Positions 25,201 through 36,229 of a stretch of DNA of 64,000 nt are shown one piece after another. A model generated the notes under the pieces. It saw only the letters and a program-made list of their open reading frames with translations, was not told where the DNA came from and did not search any database. The position numbers and the translations under genes were made by a program. Within the stretch, counting starts at the first letter, position 1. The number at the start of each line of letters is the position of its first letter. The stretch is from the NCBI RefSeq assembly GCF_023898315.1, contig NC_064615.1:909018742-909082741 (forward strand), in the 5' to 3' direction. Origin of the DNA: Schistocerca nitens. Taxonomy: Eukaryota > Arthropoda > Insecta > Orthoptera > Acrididae.

Positions 25201-25937
25201 TTCCGTCTTGTTTAGTCTTCTAATGATGAACTGGATCCACACCCATGAGTCTGATTGTTTATTTGTACCCTTCCAACTACTAACTTTCTGTGTTATTGTT
25301 CGGTGTTCAAAAAGCAAAATAGTATGCCTGCTCCCACGAGGTATTAGAACGAGGTCGCAAGAAGGCTAACGAATTATAATCAAAATACAATGAGACGCCA
25401 ATTTGTATGTCGTCATGATGTTAAGTCGACAGAAGTAGTTGGATATTTTGCCTTCATCACTGGCATCCGGTTGTCGTCTTCTCTTACTGAGATTTACATA
25501 TTCTCCTGAACACAAGAGGCCGAGATAAATGTATATATTCTCCGTGACGGAACATCCCACTTTCCATTCATCCTGATCCATTGGTTGCGTGCATCGGCAG
25601 CAGTGAGTGATAGGAAAGCTGTTGTGAGGTGACGAATAACAATAAAAATGGTAATAATAACAAATCAGTAATCAAGGATGTTTACTGCATTACAGATAAT
25701 TGCTAACGATTAACCAAATAACCAAGAAAGGCTGAGTGTTTAATTGGCCCACTGCATAGGTGTTCTTACCACTTTGTTACTGAATTATGTTCTGGTTGTT
25801 TTCAGAGAGAAAAGAAAGAACCCTGTAGCCATACATATCACTAGTACAACGAGATATTACCTATCAATTATCCTTGCTTTACATCACGAGATGAACATGC
25901 CGTCACCGAGCTGATATTTGAAATACATTTCTGTTTT

Positions 25938-25980
25938 TTCTCTCTGTCTCTCTCTCTCTCTCTATTTTTTTTTTTTTTTT
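25938..25980. repeat. (CT)n followed by T17
   Basis: Low-complexity pyrimidine tract. Confidence 0.95.
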
Positions 25981-26987
25981 GACGAAAGCACCGAGAAGCG
26001 CGAGTGATAAGCAAGTAGGAATATAATCAATTTACTGTTATTTTCATCGGGATACATAATGCAAAAATGCAACTTTTAAGGGTATTATTGCGTAATTCCA
26101 ATTATTGACAGTCTATTCGTGAGCTTGCTCGCATTCAGTGGGTTGAAACCTATCACAGAAGCAAGCAAAACACAAATATTTCTTGCATCATGCGCAGCAC
26201 ACAAAAGAAATCTCTCTGCACTGACGTGTTTCCGATATATGCTCGGAAAACATATCTGATTCATGTTGCTAAGTATCAGATATCAATGTGGATGTGTATC
26301 AAGGGTATAAAACTCTATCTTGAAATACACAGAAAGGCACACAGCGGTATTCGACTGAAACACAGCCGTGACCAAGATTGTAACTGGGGTCTACAGCACG
26401 CTCGTCTACCACCCTGACAACTCGAACGGTGACAGTGACCGGCCGGTTACTTACGTTTACTGGTATCAAAGCTACAGCATGAAAACACAAAAATGTTAAT
26501 AACCCAAGGATCATTAACTTTGGAGCCTATAGTAAAGTAAAGCAGTTATCAGTTGGAAAATTAGTTTGAACACCAACCGCTTTAATAGGCACGATCCTGT
26601 TGGAGGTGGTATGCTGTTGCTTTCCTCCAAACTTTGAGTTGACTTACCTAGCCAGTTAATAGGGGAACCTACAGTTTAACGTGGCTTTCGGACCACAGTG
26701 CAACTCGGCATTTTTCACATCAACAAACACTGCCCCAGGGGAAATAAGTGTAAATGGCACACAATGGGACCGAACCCGAGACCTTCGTAATTGTAGTCTT
26801 GCTCTTTACCTCTCTGCCAGCAACGGCTGGAACCAGTGACCTACTAATAAAATGTTTTATTTGTAACGCTCTTTCGGTGTACAGCATTGAAAATACGATT
26901 GTACATCGTCAACTTTGGTCTCGATTTTTTCAAAAGCTAAGGTTTGTCTAGCAGAAAGCTAGAACGTCCATGCATTATTTTACGAAA

Positions 26988-29695
26988 ATTTGAGAAATTT
27001 GGTGCTGGACTGTGATTCCAATTCGTATCTCCTCTTTCGAGGATCTGAATCTCTCGGAACAGTATGTTCAGTCATTTTGTTCCCTTTCCCAAGACTGCGA
27101 TCTTCTCTAGGTCTCCTCCAAAGGTAAGTATGTGGGTCCTAATCCTGATCAGTACAAAAATAATCATAATTTCATATCAAGACCTATTACGTGAACACCG
27201 GCCTACTAGTGAATATTAATGTGCGTTTTTAATGTCTGTTCATGTGTTGCCAACATTCGCAATAGGTGTCGTTATTTCTGGTGAAACACGCACACATCTT
27301 ACTGCTGTGAGTAAGTAATTGATACTTAGGCTATATTCGTCGATGATAAAGAAGGATTGTAGGTGTGCGGTTCGATTGTCGCTCAGGCACAAAAATTTGT
27401 ATCCTTATTTTATTTCAAACACCTAGCAGTTGGTAAGAAAAATCGATACGTAACATCCGATTTTACTCAGTAAATAATCAGATTACGACTGGGGTTGGTA
27501 TCTCCGTCACAGAACTCCACATCATGCGCCTCGTCTACAAATGCATGCACACTTTGTTGCTTACGAGAAGGACAGACAGTTACAGGTTTTTTTTGTTTGT
27601 TTTTTTTCCCTGCACGACTTTTCAGCAAACAGATAGCGCGATAGAGTAGCTCAAGTGGAAAGGAACACTTCCTATTTAAATTTCTGCATCCTACACTGTT
27701 GGCAGTTCTGTGTAGGTGTCAGTTACGCGATTTTATTTCAGTGATTGCAAAACCGAGTCGAATGTATGCACTGGGTAGCCGAGGCAGCTCGTTCATGGCG
27801 ATTCGGTCAACCAAGTAAATGAATGTACTGAACATGCTGCAAACCACTACAAGGAGCCTGTGTGTCAGAACTCTCATCCAGAGTGGCGTAACAGCGATAC
27901 CAAAGAAAAATAAGTAACAGTAAAGAGGAGTTCATGGTCTGTTGGACTGACGATAGGTTCTTATGCTTATGGATTCCAAATTCTGCCAATTATTTTTGAT
28001 AGGGAGAGACAGATGCTATTGTGCTCTGGCTACGCCAAGTGAAGAAGGTATAATGGCATTGTGGTCTGAAAATCACATTAAACATGATATTCCTTCTCTA
28101 CCAAGTAGACGTTAGGTTGAACCAGAATAAAGACAGGAGTGGCAACATGTAGAAAGTCTATCACCAGTAACCTTTCTTATACTAGTTATTTATTTCTAGT
28201 GACAAAACAAACGTTATGTAGGGTCTCAGAACACGTATTCCATCCTTTATTTGAGCTTCTGTATGTCGATAAAATTGGTTCTGAACTGGGAATGCAACTC
28301 AGGCTGCGCTTAACGTGGAATTTGATCTCTTCGTGACAATACAGCTCGACTGTAATTTGTTGTTTGTTCAAAACTGCAGATTCCTCAACATCTCCACATA
28401 TTGCGGCTGATTGGTTTGGAATCCTGGCCCGGCATTCAAGTTTTCATTATGAATTATCAAGCTCTAGCATTAGAACACCTATATGCTGGGGGACAATAAT
28501 TTTGAGTTTTAATGTATTTTCAATTTTCATTCGTTGTCAACACTATGGATATCTGATTTTTTTGACTGCCAGTGAGACACAGAACTATTTGCGAGATCAC
28601 TGTAATTTGAAGAATGTTATTCCGAGCTGCTGGTGGAGAAAAATTCGGTAGCTAACGTCTCTTTGTGTGTAGTCAACAGGCAGCACTGAATTCCTCGTCG
28701 TATTATTCAAACATGCTCACATGTCGCTGCTGGTGTAACAAACATATATTTAACGTTCGTTTTCCCTAAATTATAACAGCGATAGGTGCCGGGTTGGAGT
28801 CCTGGGAAGGAAAAAATTAATGTTTCGTCTCGTCATTTCAGTTAAAACATCTAGCTACTGCAGAAAAATTCCGATATGTCACAGTAGATTATGCTTCGAT
28901 AACAATGCAATTAGGTTCTGGGTTCGAATCCCTGTCCAACACAAAGCTTTTACCTCACGGAATTTCAAGTAAATTGCTTTGTAGAAGCAATATTTAACAT
29001 TTCTCGTAGTTCGTTAACAGGGACCATAGGTGCTGGGTAAGAGTTCGTGTCTATTAAAAATGTTGCGTTATGTAATTTAAAGTTGATATTTGCTAACTGA
29101 TACTGTGTAAAATCGCCTCTGTACGCCTAGCCAGGAATGACTGTTAGTTTCCGTCAGTCACGAAATCTTTGCTTACTCTGCATGACCTGGGATTGAATCC
29201 ATATGCAGAACGAGACGGTTCGTCATGTCATTTGAAGTTCATACATGCTTTCAGCTAGCTGCTCATGAATAACTTTAATTGTTAATGTCATTTTTTGTTA
29301 AATAATAAGGACTGTACTTTATTTTGAAGAGGAAATCACGAATACGACGAACTTACTACGTGCATTACCTATCTGACGTAATAATGAGAGAGGTAACATT
29401 ACAGGTATGTCATTTATTGTAATAAATGTGAGCTTACAAGCCTTAAGGACACTCTTATCTGTGATAAGGTGTTCCCCGATATTTGTAGTAACGTGGTATT
29501 ACTTTACATCTTGAGCTATTGCGATACAGAGCAGTGTTTTTTAGTGGTGACTTGTTGGAACCATTTTCAATAGTCAAACGACTGTACTGAGGTGTGATTA
29601 GAGGACCTGGTAGACAGCTGCATTATGCGGGTTGCATGCGAATCAGGCGAAATGCAATTCAGATCGTTCGGATACCTTTGAGCACGACTGTACAT
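26988..29695 (-). repeat. Right arm of the ~14-kb imperfect inverted repeat
   Basis: This is the reverse-complement partner of 15578-20482, collinear over about 2.7 kb but without the roughly 2.2 kb segment at 17710-19900. At the corresponding point, near 27560-27600, it instead has a T-rich linker. It contains the mirror set of tRNA-like modules, for example GGGTTCGAATCCCTGTCC near 28920-28937. Open frames here are partners of those in the left arm and show no recognised domain. Confidence 0.85.
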
Positions 29696-30204
29696 ACTTA
29701 GCGCCTCTCCATTTCACTCTGCGTCGAATCCGTGGAATGCGTTTAATGTACGAGTATGTAATATAGTAATGTGCCAGCCACTATCCACCTCGACAAACTA
29801 GTACACCTGGCGTCATAGGGTTCGATACCTACTGATCACATTGGATTTCCCTGTAGTGCGAAGGTTATGAACAATGTCCAATCAGCATCGTAAGACAAAA
29901 TGAGAGCGTACTTGAATGTTGTCAAATCCAAACGCTCATACCACACAAAAGTATAACTTGAAGCAATGAATAATATATTAGGAAACAAATGTATCGAAAA
30001 TCGTAATATATACAGATTTTACGTATGCCAGTGCCTCCATCTCAAATGTCAACATCCTTACCGACGTAATGTTTAAGAGAGAATTCGTAGATCACTTATA
30101 TTAAAAAGGTGAGTCCGAGTAATAATCTGGAAGCAGAAGACTGTAGTAGATACATGCTGACAATACAATTATTTAAACGTTGTCAAGGCCATTATCAGCT
30201 TGGT
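29696..30204. other. Non-coding DNA, nothing recognised
   Basis: No frame, repeat or RNA motif was recognised between the palindrome arm and the foldback element. Confidence 0.5.
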
Positions 30205-30795
30205 AAATACTTTATAAAATGCGTGACACACAAACGCTGACCTTATTTATATTTTATTCCGACCGGTTTCGGTCAGAAACTACGTTCACGGTCGTCGAAA
30301 AGTTAATCGTCAGCCAACATTACTCCTCAAAACTAAAATTATCGTTCCTCTCGAACATAACAAGCGTGATATCTATGTGGAGAGCAACTAACTGAAGTGA
30401 ACTAGTCGTGTTGGTTTCCTTCAGTTACTTGCTCTTCGCCGGCCGCGGTGGTCTAGCGGTTCTGGCGCTGCAGTCCGGAACCGCGGGACTGCTGCGGTCG
30501 CAGGTTCGAATCCTGCCTCGGGCATGGGTGTGTGTGATGTCCTTAGGTTAGTTAGGTTTAAGTAGTTCTAAGTTCTAGGGGACTTATGACCTAATATGTT
30601 GAGTCCCATAGTGCTCAGAGCCATTTGAACCATTTTGAACCTTGCTCTTCCCACAATGTCATACTTTCAGTTCTGACATTTAATGCTGGGTGCAGATTAA
30701 TTTTTCGACGCCCTTGATCATGGCTTATGACCGAAACCGCTCGGAGTAAAATGTAAATAAAGTCAGCATTTGTGTGTCACGCGTTTTATGAAGAT
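30205..30795. mobile_element. Foldback element with ~110-bp inverted ends
   Basis: About 110 bp at 30205-30320 is the imperfect reverse complement of about 30685-30795. Both carry GCGTGACACACAAA next to the tip and a (C)CGGTTTCGGTCA core further in. A family A SINE lies inside it at 30438-30640. No coding capacity was seen. The CCGGTTTCG core also occurs in the inverted arms of the Penelope-like element at 48659-51183, so the two may be related pseudo-LTR-like structures (inference). Confidence 0.65.
30438..30640 (+). mobile_element. tRNA-derived SINE family A, near full length
   Basis: The head has an A-box-like GTGGTCTAGCGGTT and a B box GGTTCGAATCC. The body contains TTAGGTTAGTTAGGTTTAAG and the tail GTGCTCAGAGCCATTTGAAC. 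An exact 10-bp duplication, CTTGCTCTTC, flanks it at 30428-30437 and 30641-30650. It would be transcribed by RNA polymerase III and mobilised by a LINE (family knowledge). Confidence 0.92.
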
Positions 30796-30820
30796 AAAAA
30801 CCATTATTCTTCGCATTTCA

Positions 30821-31027
30821 CACTGGACTCGCATTCGGGAGGACGACGGTTCAATCCCGCGTCCGGCCATCCTGATTTAGGTTTTCCGTGATTTCCCTAA
30901 ATCACTCCAGGCAAATGCCGGGATGGTTCCTCTGAAAGGTCACGGCCGACTTCCTTCCCCATCCTTCCCTAATCCGATGAGACCGCTGACCTCGCTGTCT
31001 GGTCTCCTTCCCTAAACAACCCAACCC
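30821..31027 (+). mobile_element. tRNA-derived SINE family B
   Basis: A B-box-like GGTTCAATCCC is followed by GGCCATCCTGATTTAGGTTT and a body with CTTCCTTCCCCATCCTTCCC. The A-box side is truncated. Flanks CTTCGCATTTCA (30809-30820) and CTTCGCATCTCA (31028-31039) form a 12-bp duplication with one mismatch. Confidence 0.85.
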
Positions 31028-31514
31028 CTTCGCATCTCAGTATTCCCAGTTTAGCATTCATAAAAGTGAACTGTTTCTCCATAAGAAAGTCAAAATGACT
31101 TAGGGATGATCAGCTGTTGTCGAAGGGACTGGTAGATGTTGTCAACAGTAGTTATAAGTAAAATAATAAGCAAACCAAAATCTGACAGACTGTATGATCG
31201 TAGGTTGTCTAGAATGGTTGGAAAATACGAAGTATCTAGGACTATCTAATGAGAACAATAAAGTAGCCAGCACTATTGATCTCGAGGGCGGAAGGACCAC
31301 ATAAATATAACCGTTAGGGAAGCACATGTCAGTTAGAGATCTACCGAAAGACCTTTAGGAAGCTGTAATTTTAATTTAACCTGCGAAGGTAACAGCGCAC
31401 AGAACATCCTTTCAAGTACACGTGAAATCAATACTACAGCCAACCTTTCAATTGATGTAAAGCCACAGGATGACCATAAAGCCTTTCTCTGATTACAAGA
31501 ATTGATTTATAACG

Positions 31515-31653
31515 TCCCGGCGGAGGTTCGAGTCCTCCCTCGGACATGGGTGTGTGTGATTGTCCTTAGGATAATTTAGGTTAAGTAGTGTGTAAGGTTA
31601 GGGACTGATGACATTAACAGGTAAGTCCCATAAGATTTCACACGCATTTGAAC
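31515..31653 (+). mobile_element. tRNA-derived SINE, family A-related subfamily, 5'-truncated
   Basis: It starts just before the B box (GAGGTTCGAGTCCTCC). The body and tail are parallel to family A but differ in detail (AAGTAGTGTGTAAGGTTAG, CACACGCATTTGAACA). Flanks ATTTATAACG (31505-31514) and ATTTATAGCG (31654-31663) form a 10-bp duplication with one mismatch. Confidence 0.82.
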
Positions 31654-31663
31654 ATTTATAGCG

Positions 31664-33240
31664 ACCGACGCAAAATACAGCTATCTGGTTGATACTTGAG
31701 CTCATAAAGTTCTTTATTTATTTATTTTTACAGATATTCTTCCACGTGTGCTTCGTTTGTTGCCCTTAAAACGTCTAGGTGCTACTCAGCCGCTCTCCAT
31801 GTATTTAAAACCTCTCCCGTCATGAGCACCTCGTATTACTCCCGTATGGGTTTGCACATTAGGAACTGGTGATCTGGACACTTAAGCTTTAACGTAACCC
31901 AAGAAAAAAGTCAAGAGGAGTTACCTCTGGTGAACGTGTTGGCCGTAATGTTGGACAGTCTCTGCCGCCTCCTCTGTCTTGAAAGGTTTTATCGAAGAAC
32001 TGGCGAATTCATAACCCACAGTACGACGGTGCACCACGTTGCTGAAATGCTGCTCAAATGCGAAATTCCTTTAACTGAGCTGTCAGAGCAAATGCAGTGC
32101 TATTCCATAAAATTTTTACGAGCTAAGCTACAATTGACAAAATCCCGTGGGCAGCGATGTCATTCGAACATTCAACTACTATCGTGAGATAAGACACCGA
32201 AAAAGGGTGCCATGATTTTCGCCCGCAGTCAACAGCTACAGCTGTATTGCTGTTTCATTTTTAAAATAACGAGATATCACAAAATAATTTTACTGTAAGT
32301 TAGTCAGAAATTGTGATATCTCAGTTGCTCAGAAATCTCACTAGTTGGTCACACAAATTTGTTTTCAGAGCTGTTCGTTGCGCATGGCACTAACGTGAGC
32401 CACCGGCTTGAACGTGTCAAATATATTTGGCATCCCAAGGAGACTGTTACGGAACTGCACGCTGCCGAAGAGGGAAGTGTAGACGCAGACAACACTACAT
32501 GATCAATTTTGCGCCAAGGCATCCATTACGAACAACGAAACAATCTCTCCAGCACTGTGAAAGTGTACACTTTCCAATAGATGAGCTATATTCTGATTAT
32601 GGTTTTTTTTATTCTACAGTAAACCACAGTTTTCCACCTTTTCAGCCGGAACCGTAGATGCTCTGGTTAAATGGCAAGCGAAAGAATTTCAAGGAGATGT
32701 CGTACTTGATCTGGCGGTATCGTCGCTTCATCGAATCCCAAATAAAGGATGAGGCATGTGTTTCACGTTAAATGCCTTTTGGTATGGCGAAGATACTGAT
32801 AATATATTTTCACTTTCACTAATATTCGCTGTTATAAAGTTCATGTTATCGTAATATCGCCAACGACCGAGGTGCACGTATTAAAATGGTTATTTCAACT
32901 GAAACTATGCAGGTTATTGGATCAATAATAATACTTTTGGATGAATTTTGCTGCTCTTTCTTCGATCTCCTTAAGTTAAAATACTGTCAGCCAACTCTTC
33001 GTTAGTAAAAATCATTGTAGACCTAAAAAAAACATGAATGAGTTAACATCGCTACGACCATATACTATATACCAGCAGCGTAAATTTCTCTAACTTCGGC
33101 ATATGTTCCAATATGCACGATACAGGAACCCTCTGAATCTACTACTCTTCAGTCAGATCTCCAGAAGAGTGATAAATAATTTTACAGCGGTGAAAAATTT
33201 TACTGATGAAATGAAATAAACTCTGACATCTCCCACTACC
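31664..33240. other. Non-coding DNA with weak relic
   Basis: No gene recognised. A possible antisense transposase relic lies at 31900-32180; elsewhere only short frames occur. Confidence 0.5.
31900..32180 (-). pseudogene. Possible transposase relic (IS630/Tc1-like)
   Basis: The phrase GGTGAACGTGTTGGCCGTAATG and what follows resembles the antisense of the catalytic C-terminal part of IS630-like transposases, where a proline-rich SPD block precedes a DFFLW-type block. No intact motif can be translated here. The call is by nucleotide resemblance only and is weak. Confidence 0.2.
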
Positions 33241-33245
33241 GGGCA

Positions 33246-33380
33246 TTGAAATAACTGCAATGGCGACAAGTGAAAACTTGTGCCGGACAAAGGGATTCTA
33301 ACTCGGATTTCTCGTAAACCGAGGTTCGAATTCCTCTCCGGTAAAAGTTTTCACTTGTCACCACTGACGTTATTTCAGTA
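33246..33380. repeat. Foldback repeat with tRNA-like core
   Basis: The left arm, 33246-33313, is an imperfect reverse complement of 33319-33380. GACAAGTGAAAACTT on the left pairs with AAGTTTTCACTTGTC on the right. The inner part of the right arm carries a B-box-like CGAGGTTCGAATTCC. It looks like two head-to-head copies of a short tRNA-like module, similar in plan to the element at 20659-20949. Confidence 0.7.
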
Positions 33381-33682
33381 CCAAACTACGGCCGATGTCA
33401 CAGGTTATTTCAGTTTGTCATATATATGTATAGAAGCAGAATAAAGAGCAGTGTCTTTCCGACATGTACAAAAGAACAGACGCCACACATATCCCGGGTG
33501 ATTATAATTAAGCTTTCCCTATTTAAAAATTTATGACACGGGAATTAACTACCGCACTAGTACTAAACTTGCTAGCATTAATGTCCAGAGTAAGGGGTGC
33601 ATGATTTCCATGCATCACAGCGCCACCGTCTAGTTCCAACTATGGCCACCAGGTGCCGTGATCAGTCACCGCGATTCATAGA

Positions 33683-33711
33683 GACACACACACACACACA
33701 CACACACACAC
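33683..33711. repeat. (AC)n microsatellite
   Basis: About 29 bp of AC dinucleotides inside the leader of the mariner-like element. Confidence 0.95.
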
Positions 33712-33746
33712 CTGACCTGTCGCAGTACACTCTTTGACGTGTGAAC

Positions 33747-34822
33747 ATGAACTTGGACAAAAGGAGCAGGGCATTAATGGTGAAGCTTTGTTATCAAAAC
33801 AACAGTATTGCTGCAGCTGCACTGCGAGAATATGGCCAGCTAAAAAGATTACGGAAGCGTCCTCTTTCTCCAACTTCTATGCGGAGCATGATGAAGAAGT
33901 TCTAATCATCTGAAGAACTGGGTGTCGCTCCGGGAAGAGGCCGACGATCGATTGCACCACAGCTGGTCCATGAAATCGCTGTTGCTATGGCAAACAACAC
34001 TGCGCGCAATTCTCAGGCAGTGCGCGTGCTGTGCCACAGCAGTCGAACATCCTGTGGTTCACTGCACGTAAGGTGCTTCGAACCATTCTCAAATGGTATC
34101 CGTACAAGATCCATATCGTACAGCAGCTTGCACTACAGGACGCACAACGACTTGTTGACTTCGATCTCCACTTTCTAGCAAGGATTGAAGTTGACGAGGG
34201 ATGACCCTGGACCATTCTAAGGACAGACGAAGCTAACTTTCCTCTGATGGATGAGGTGAACACTCAGAATTGCCGAGTGTGGAGATCACCCATTCACTGT
34301 TCATGAAGTTCCTCTGTATGGTGAACGTGTCACCGTATGGCATGGCTTCACGGTTACGTTCATCATTAGCCCACTCTTTTTTGAAAGGTTGGCGCTCAAG
34401 GACCGTAGAAGTGCAGTGTGAGTGGCATACGTTACTGCGATATGCTTCGCCAGCATGTCATACTCGCCCTACGGGAAAGAGATGTGTGGAACTCAACAGT
34501 TTTCATGCAAGACGGGGCCCCACCGCACATCGCTCGTGAAGTTCATCTGCTTCTCCGAAATACATTTGGAAACGATCCAATTTTCACCCTATCGTTTCCA
34601 AATGCTTGGTTGGCACAATCATCTGATCTCACTCCCTGTGATTTCTGGTTGTGGGCTATCTGGAGGACAGGGCTTATCACTTGTGCTGATCTGAAGTGCA
34701 GCATGTCAAGAGACGTAGCCAGCATACCTACGAATATGTTTCGTTTTGACGTGCAGAATTCAATCCTGCGCTTCCAGACTCTTCTGTACACTGATGGGCG
34801 CCATTTTGAGCTCCTTTTGTAG
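33747..34822 (+). pseudogene. Transposase relic with DUF4817-type N-terminus
   Basis: The N-terminus reads MNLDKRSRALMVKLCYQNNS and then ALREYGQLKRLRKRPLS, a helix-turn-helix segment typical of one insect transposase group. It stops at 33903. A later block encodes WTILRTDEANFPL (first catalytic Asp). The frame 34418-34822 carries FMQDGAPPHIAREVHLLL (second Asp) and SSDLTPCDFWLWAI (third Asp). Counting residues, 42 lie between the second Asp and the Asp of PCDFW. This is wider than DD34D mariner and nearer the DD41D-type groups. Several frameshifts and stops separate the blocks, so no functional enzyme is made. Subgroup placement is inference. Confidence 0.82.
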
Positions 34823-35015
34823 CAGTAATTGGGGTATGTAATGGTATGATGTACCGTAGCAGAATATTAAAAGTATTTCAGCTGAATTGATTGTGTATTA
34901 TTTCTCTTTCCCATGTTCTTGAATTAATGCTACCAAGTTTGGTACTCGTACAGTAATTAGTTTCCGTGTTATAACAGGTTTTGAATAGGGAAAATTTAAT
35001 TATAACCACCCCGTA

Positions 35016-35693
35016 TAAAAAGGATTCTATTGTTCAAAGGAGTATAAAATTCGCAGTGGAAATCCACCCACCACAAGAACATCATTTTTACCACTATTTT
35101 AGATTAATCAGCTTACTGATGTGATGTACCAACTTCCCTGCTAATCTTCATATCGTCCTCGTTTCCTCTGTCAAGTGTTATTTTTGCTTCCAAGGCAGCA
35201 GAATCCCTGCATTCGCCTAGTTTGTGGTCTCCAATTTTGATATCAAGTTTATCGTTAATCTCATGTCAACTGTTTGTGACTACTCTCGTATTTCTTCGGT
35301 TTAAACTCAATAAATATTTTTACTCCTAGTCTACTTATCCCATTTAACTGCTACGGCAAGTCTTCTTCCCTTTAACTGCGGGTAGCTATTACATCAGCAC
35401 ATCATACCACTGCTAACTTATTATCCACAATTTTAATCTCACTCTTTAATCATCTCTTCAGAAGATTGGCAGTGAAAATTATCAAGATCACCTTTTACAA
35501 TTGATATGCATACTCTTCCTGACTAAATAAAAGAGGGATGCAGCTGAATCGACATGTCATTCGAGGACGACAGAATAGCTTCGACAAATAGGGTTGGAAG
35601 AAGTTTGGGCCAGAGGTGTCAAAGGGAGCCTTAAATGTCCTCGCACAGTGTCAACAACATACCTGTGTGACATGGGATTCTCGACGTATGCCA
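35016..35693. other. Non-coding DNA, possible old LINE relic
   Basis: The stretch 35110-35480 has the thymine-rich texture of an antisense LINE reverse transcriptase but no motif could be read. Nothing else was recognised. Confidence 0.35.
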
Positions 35694-35877
35694 CCGGCCG
35701 GTTCTAGGCGCTTCAGTCTGGAACCGTGCGACCGCTACGGTCGCAGGTTCGAAACCTGCCCCGGGCATGGATGTGTGTATTGTCCTCAGGTTAGTTAGGT
35801 TTAAGTAGTTCTAAGTTCTAGGGGACTGATGACCTCAGTTGTTAAGTCCCATAATGCTCAGAGCCATTTGAACCATT
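35694..35877 (+). mobile_element. tRNA-derived SINE family A, damaged head
   Basis: B box CAGGTTCGAAACC, family body (TTAGGTTAGTTAGGTTTAAG) and tail (GCTCAGAGCCATTTGAACC) are present. Part of the A-box region seen in the 41939 copy is deleted. No convincing target duplication was found. Confidence 0.85.
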
Positions 35878-36229
35878 CGACACCAACCATTACTAAAACA
35901 AAACACCGTATGATCTTACACATGTTTTAACTAGTTTCAAACCAAACATTCACGAGCTGCTTGAAGGAAAACAGTTTCAACAATCCCATTGATTTCAACT
36001 AATAAAACAGCAACAGCTACTAGATATTGGTTTATTAATCAGTCGATCATAACTACATTCATGTTGATAAATTAAGGATAATGCTGATACGTGGTGAAAC
36101 AACGCTCTAGTGGGCGGTTTCCGGATTTAAATCACCCCGTGGTTTGACCATGCGGTGAATTTCACCTGCGGTCGTCACACGGTGGCGCTGGCAGCAGTCC
36201 ACATACGCAGAGGTGTGTTGGTGCATGTC
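35878..36229. other. Non-coding DNA, nothing recognised
   Basis: Short AT-rich stretch before a Tc1-like relic; the relic's left terminus may lie within it but was not identified. Confidence 0.45.

Larger units (their letters stand above)
20962..26987. other. Spacer of the large palindrome; no gene recognised
   Basis: About 6 kb of AT-rich DNA separates the palindrome arms. It contains a short tandem repeat (22151-22205), a CT/T tract (25938-25980) and weak tRNA-like antisense modules near 24260-24300 and 26760-26830. The longest frames are under 80 codons and show no domain. Confidence 0.55.
33491..35015 (+). mobile_element. mariner-superfamily DNA transposon, dead copy
   Basis: The left end CCCGGGTGATTATAATTAA (from 33493) and the complement of the right end, ACGGGGTGGTTATAATTAA (to about 35014), form terminal inverted repeats. 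They extend through a shared TTTCCCTATT block and have TA next to both tips. The interior encodes a degraded transposase (33747-34822). A (AC)n microsatellite at 33683-33711 lies in the leader. Confidence 0.85.
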
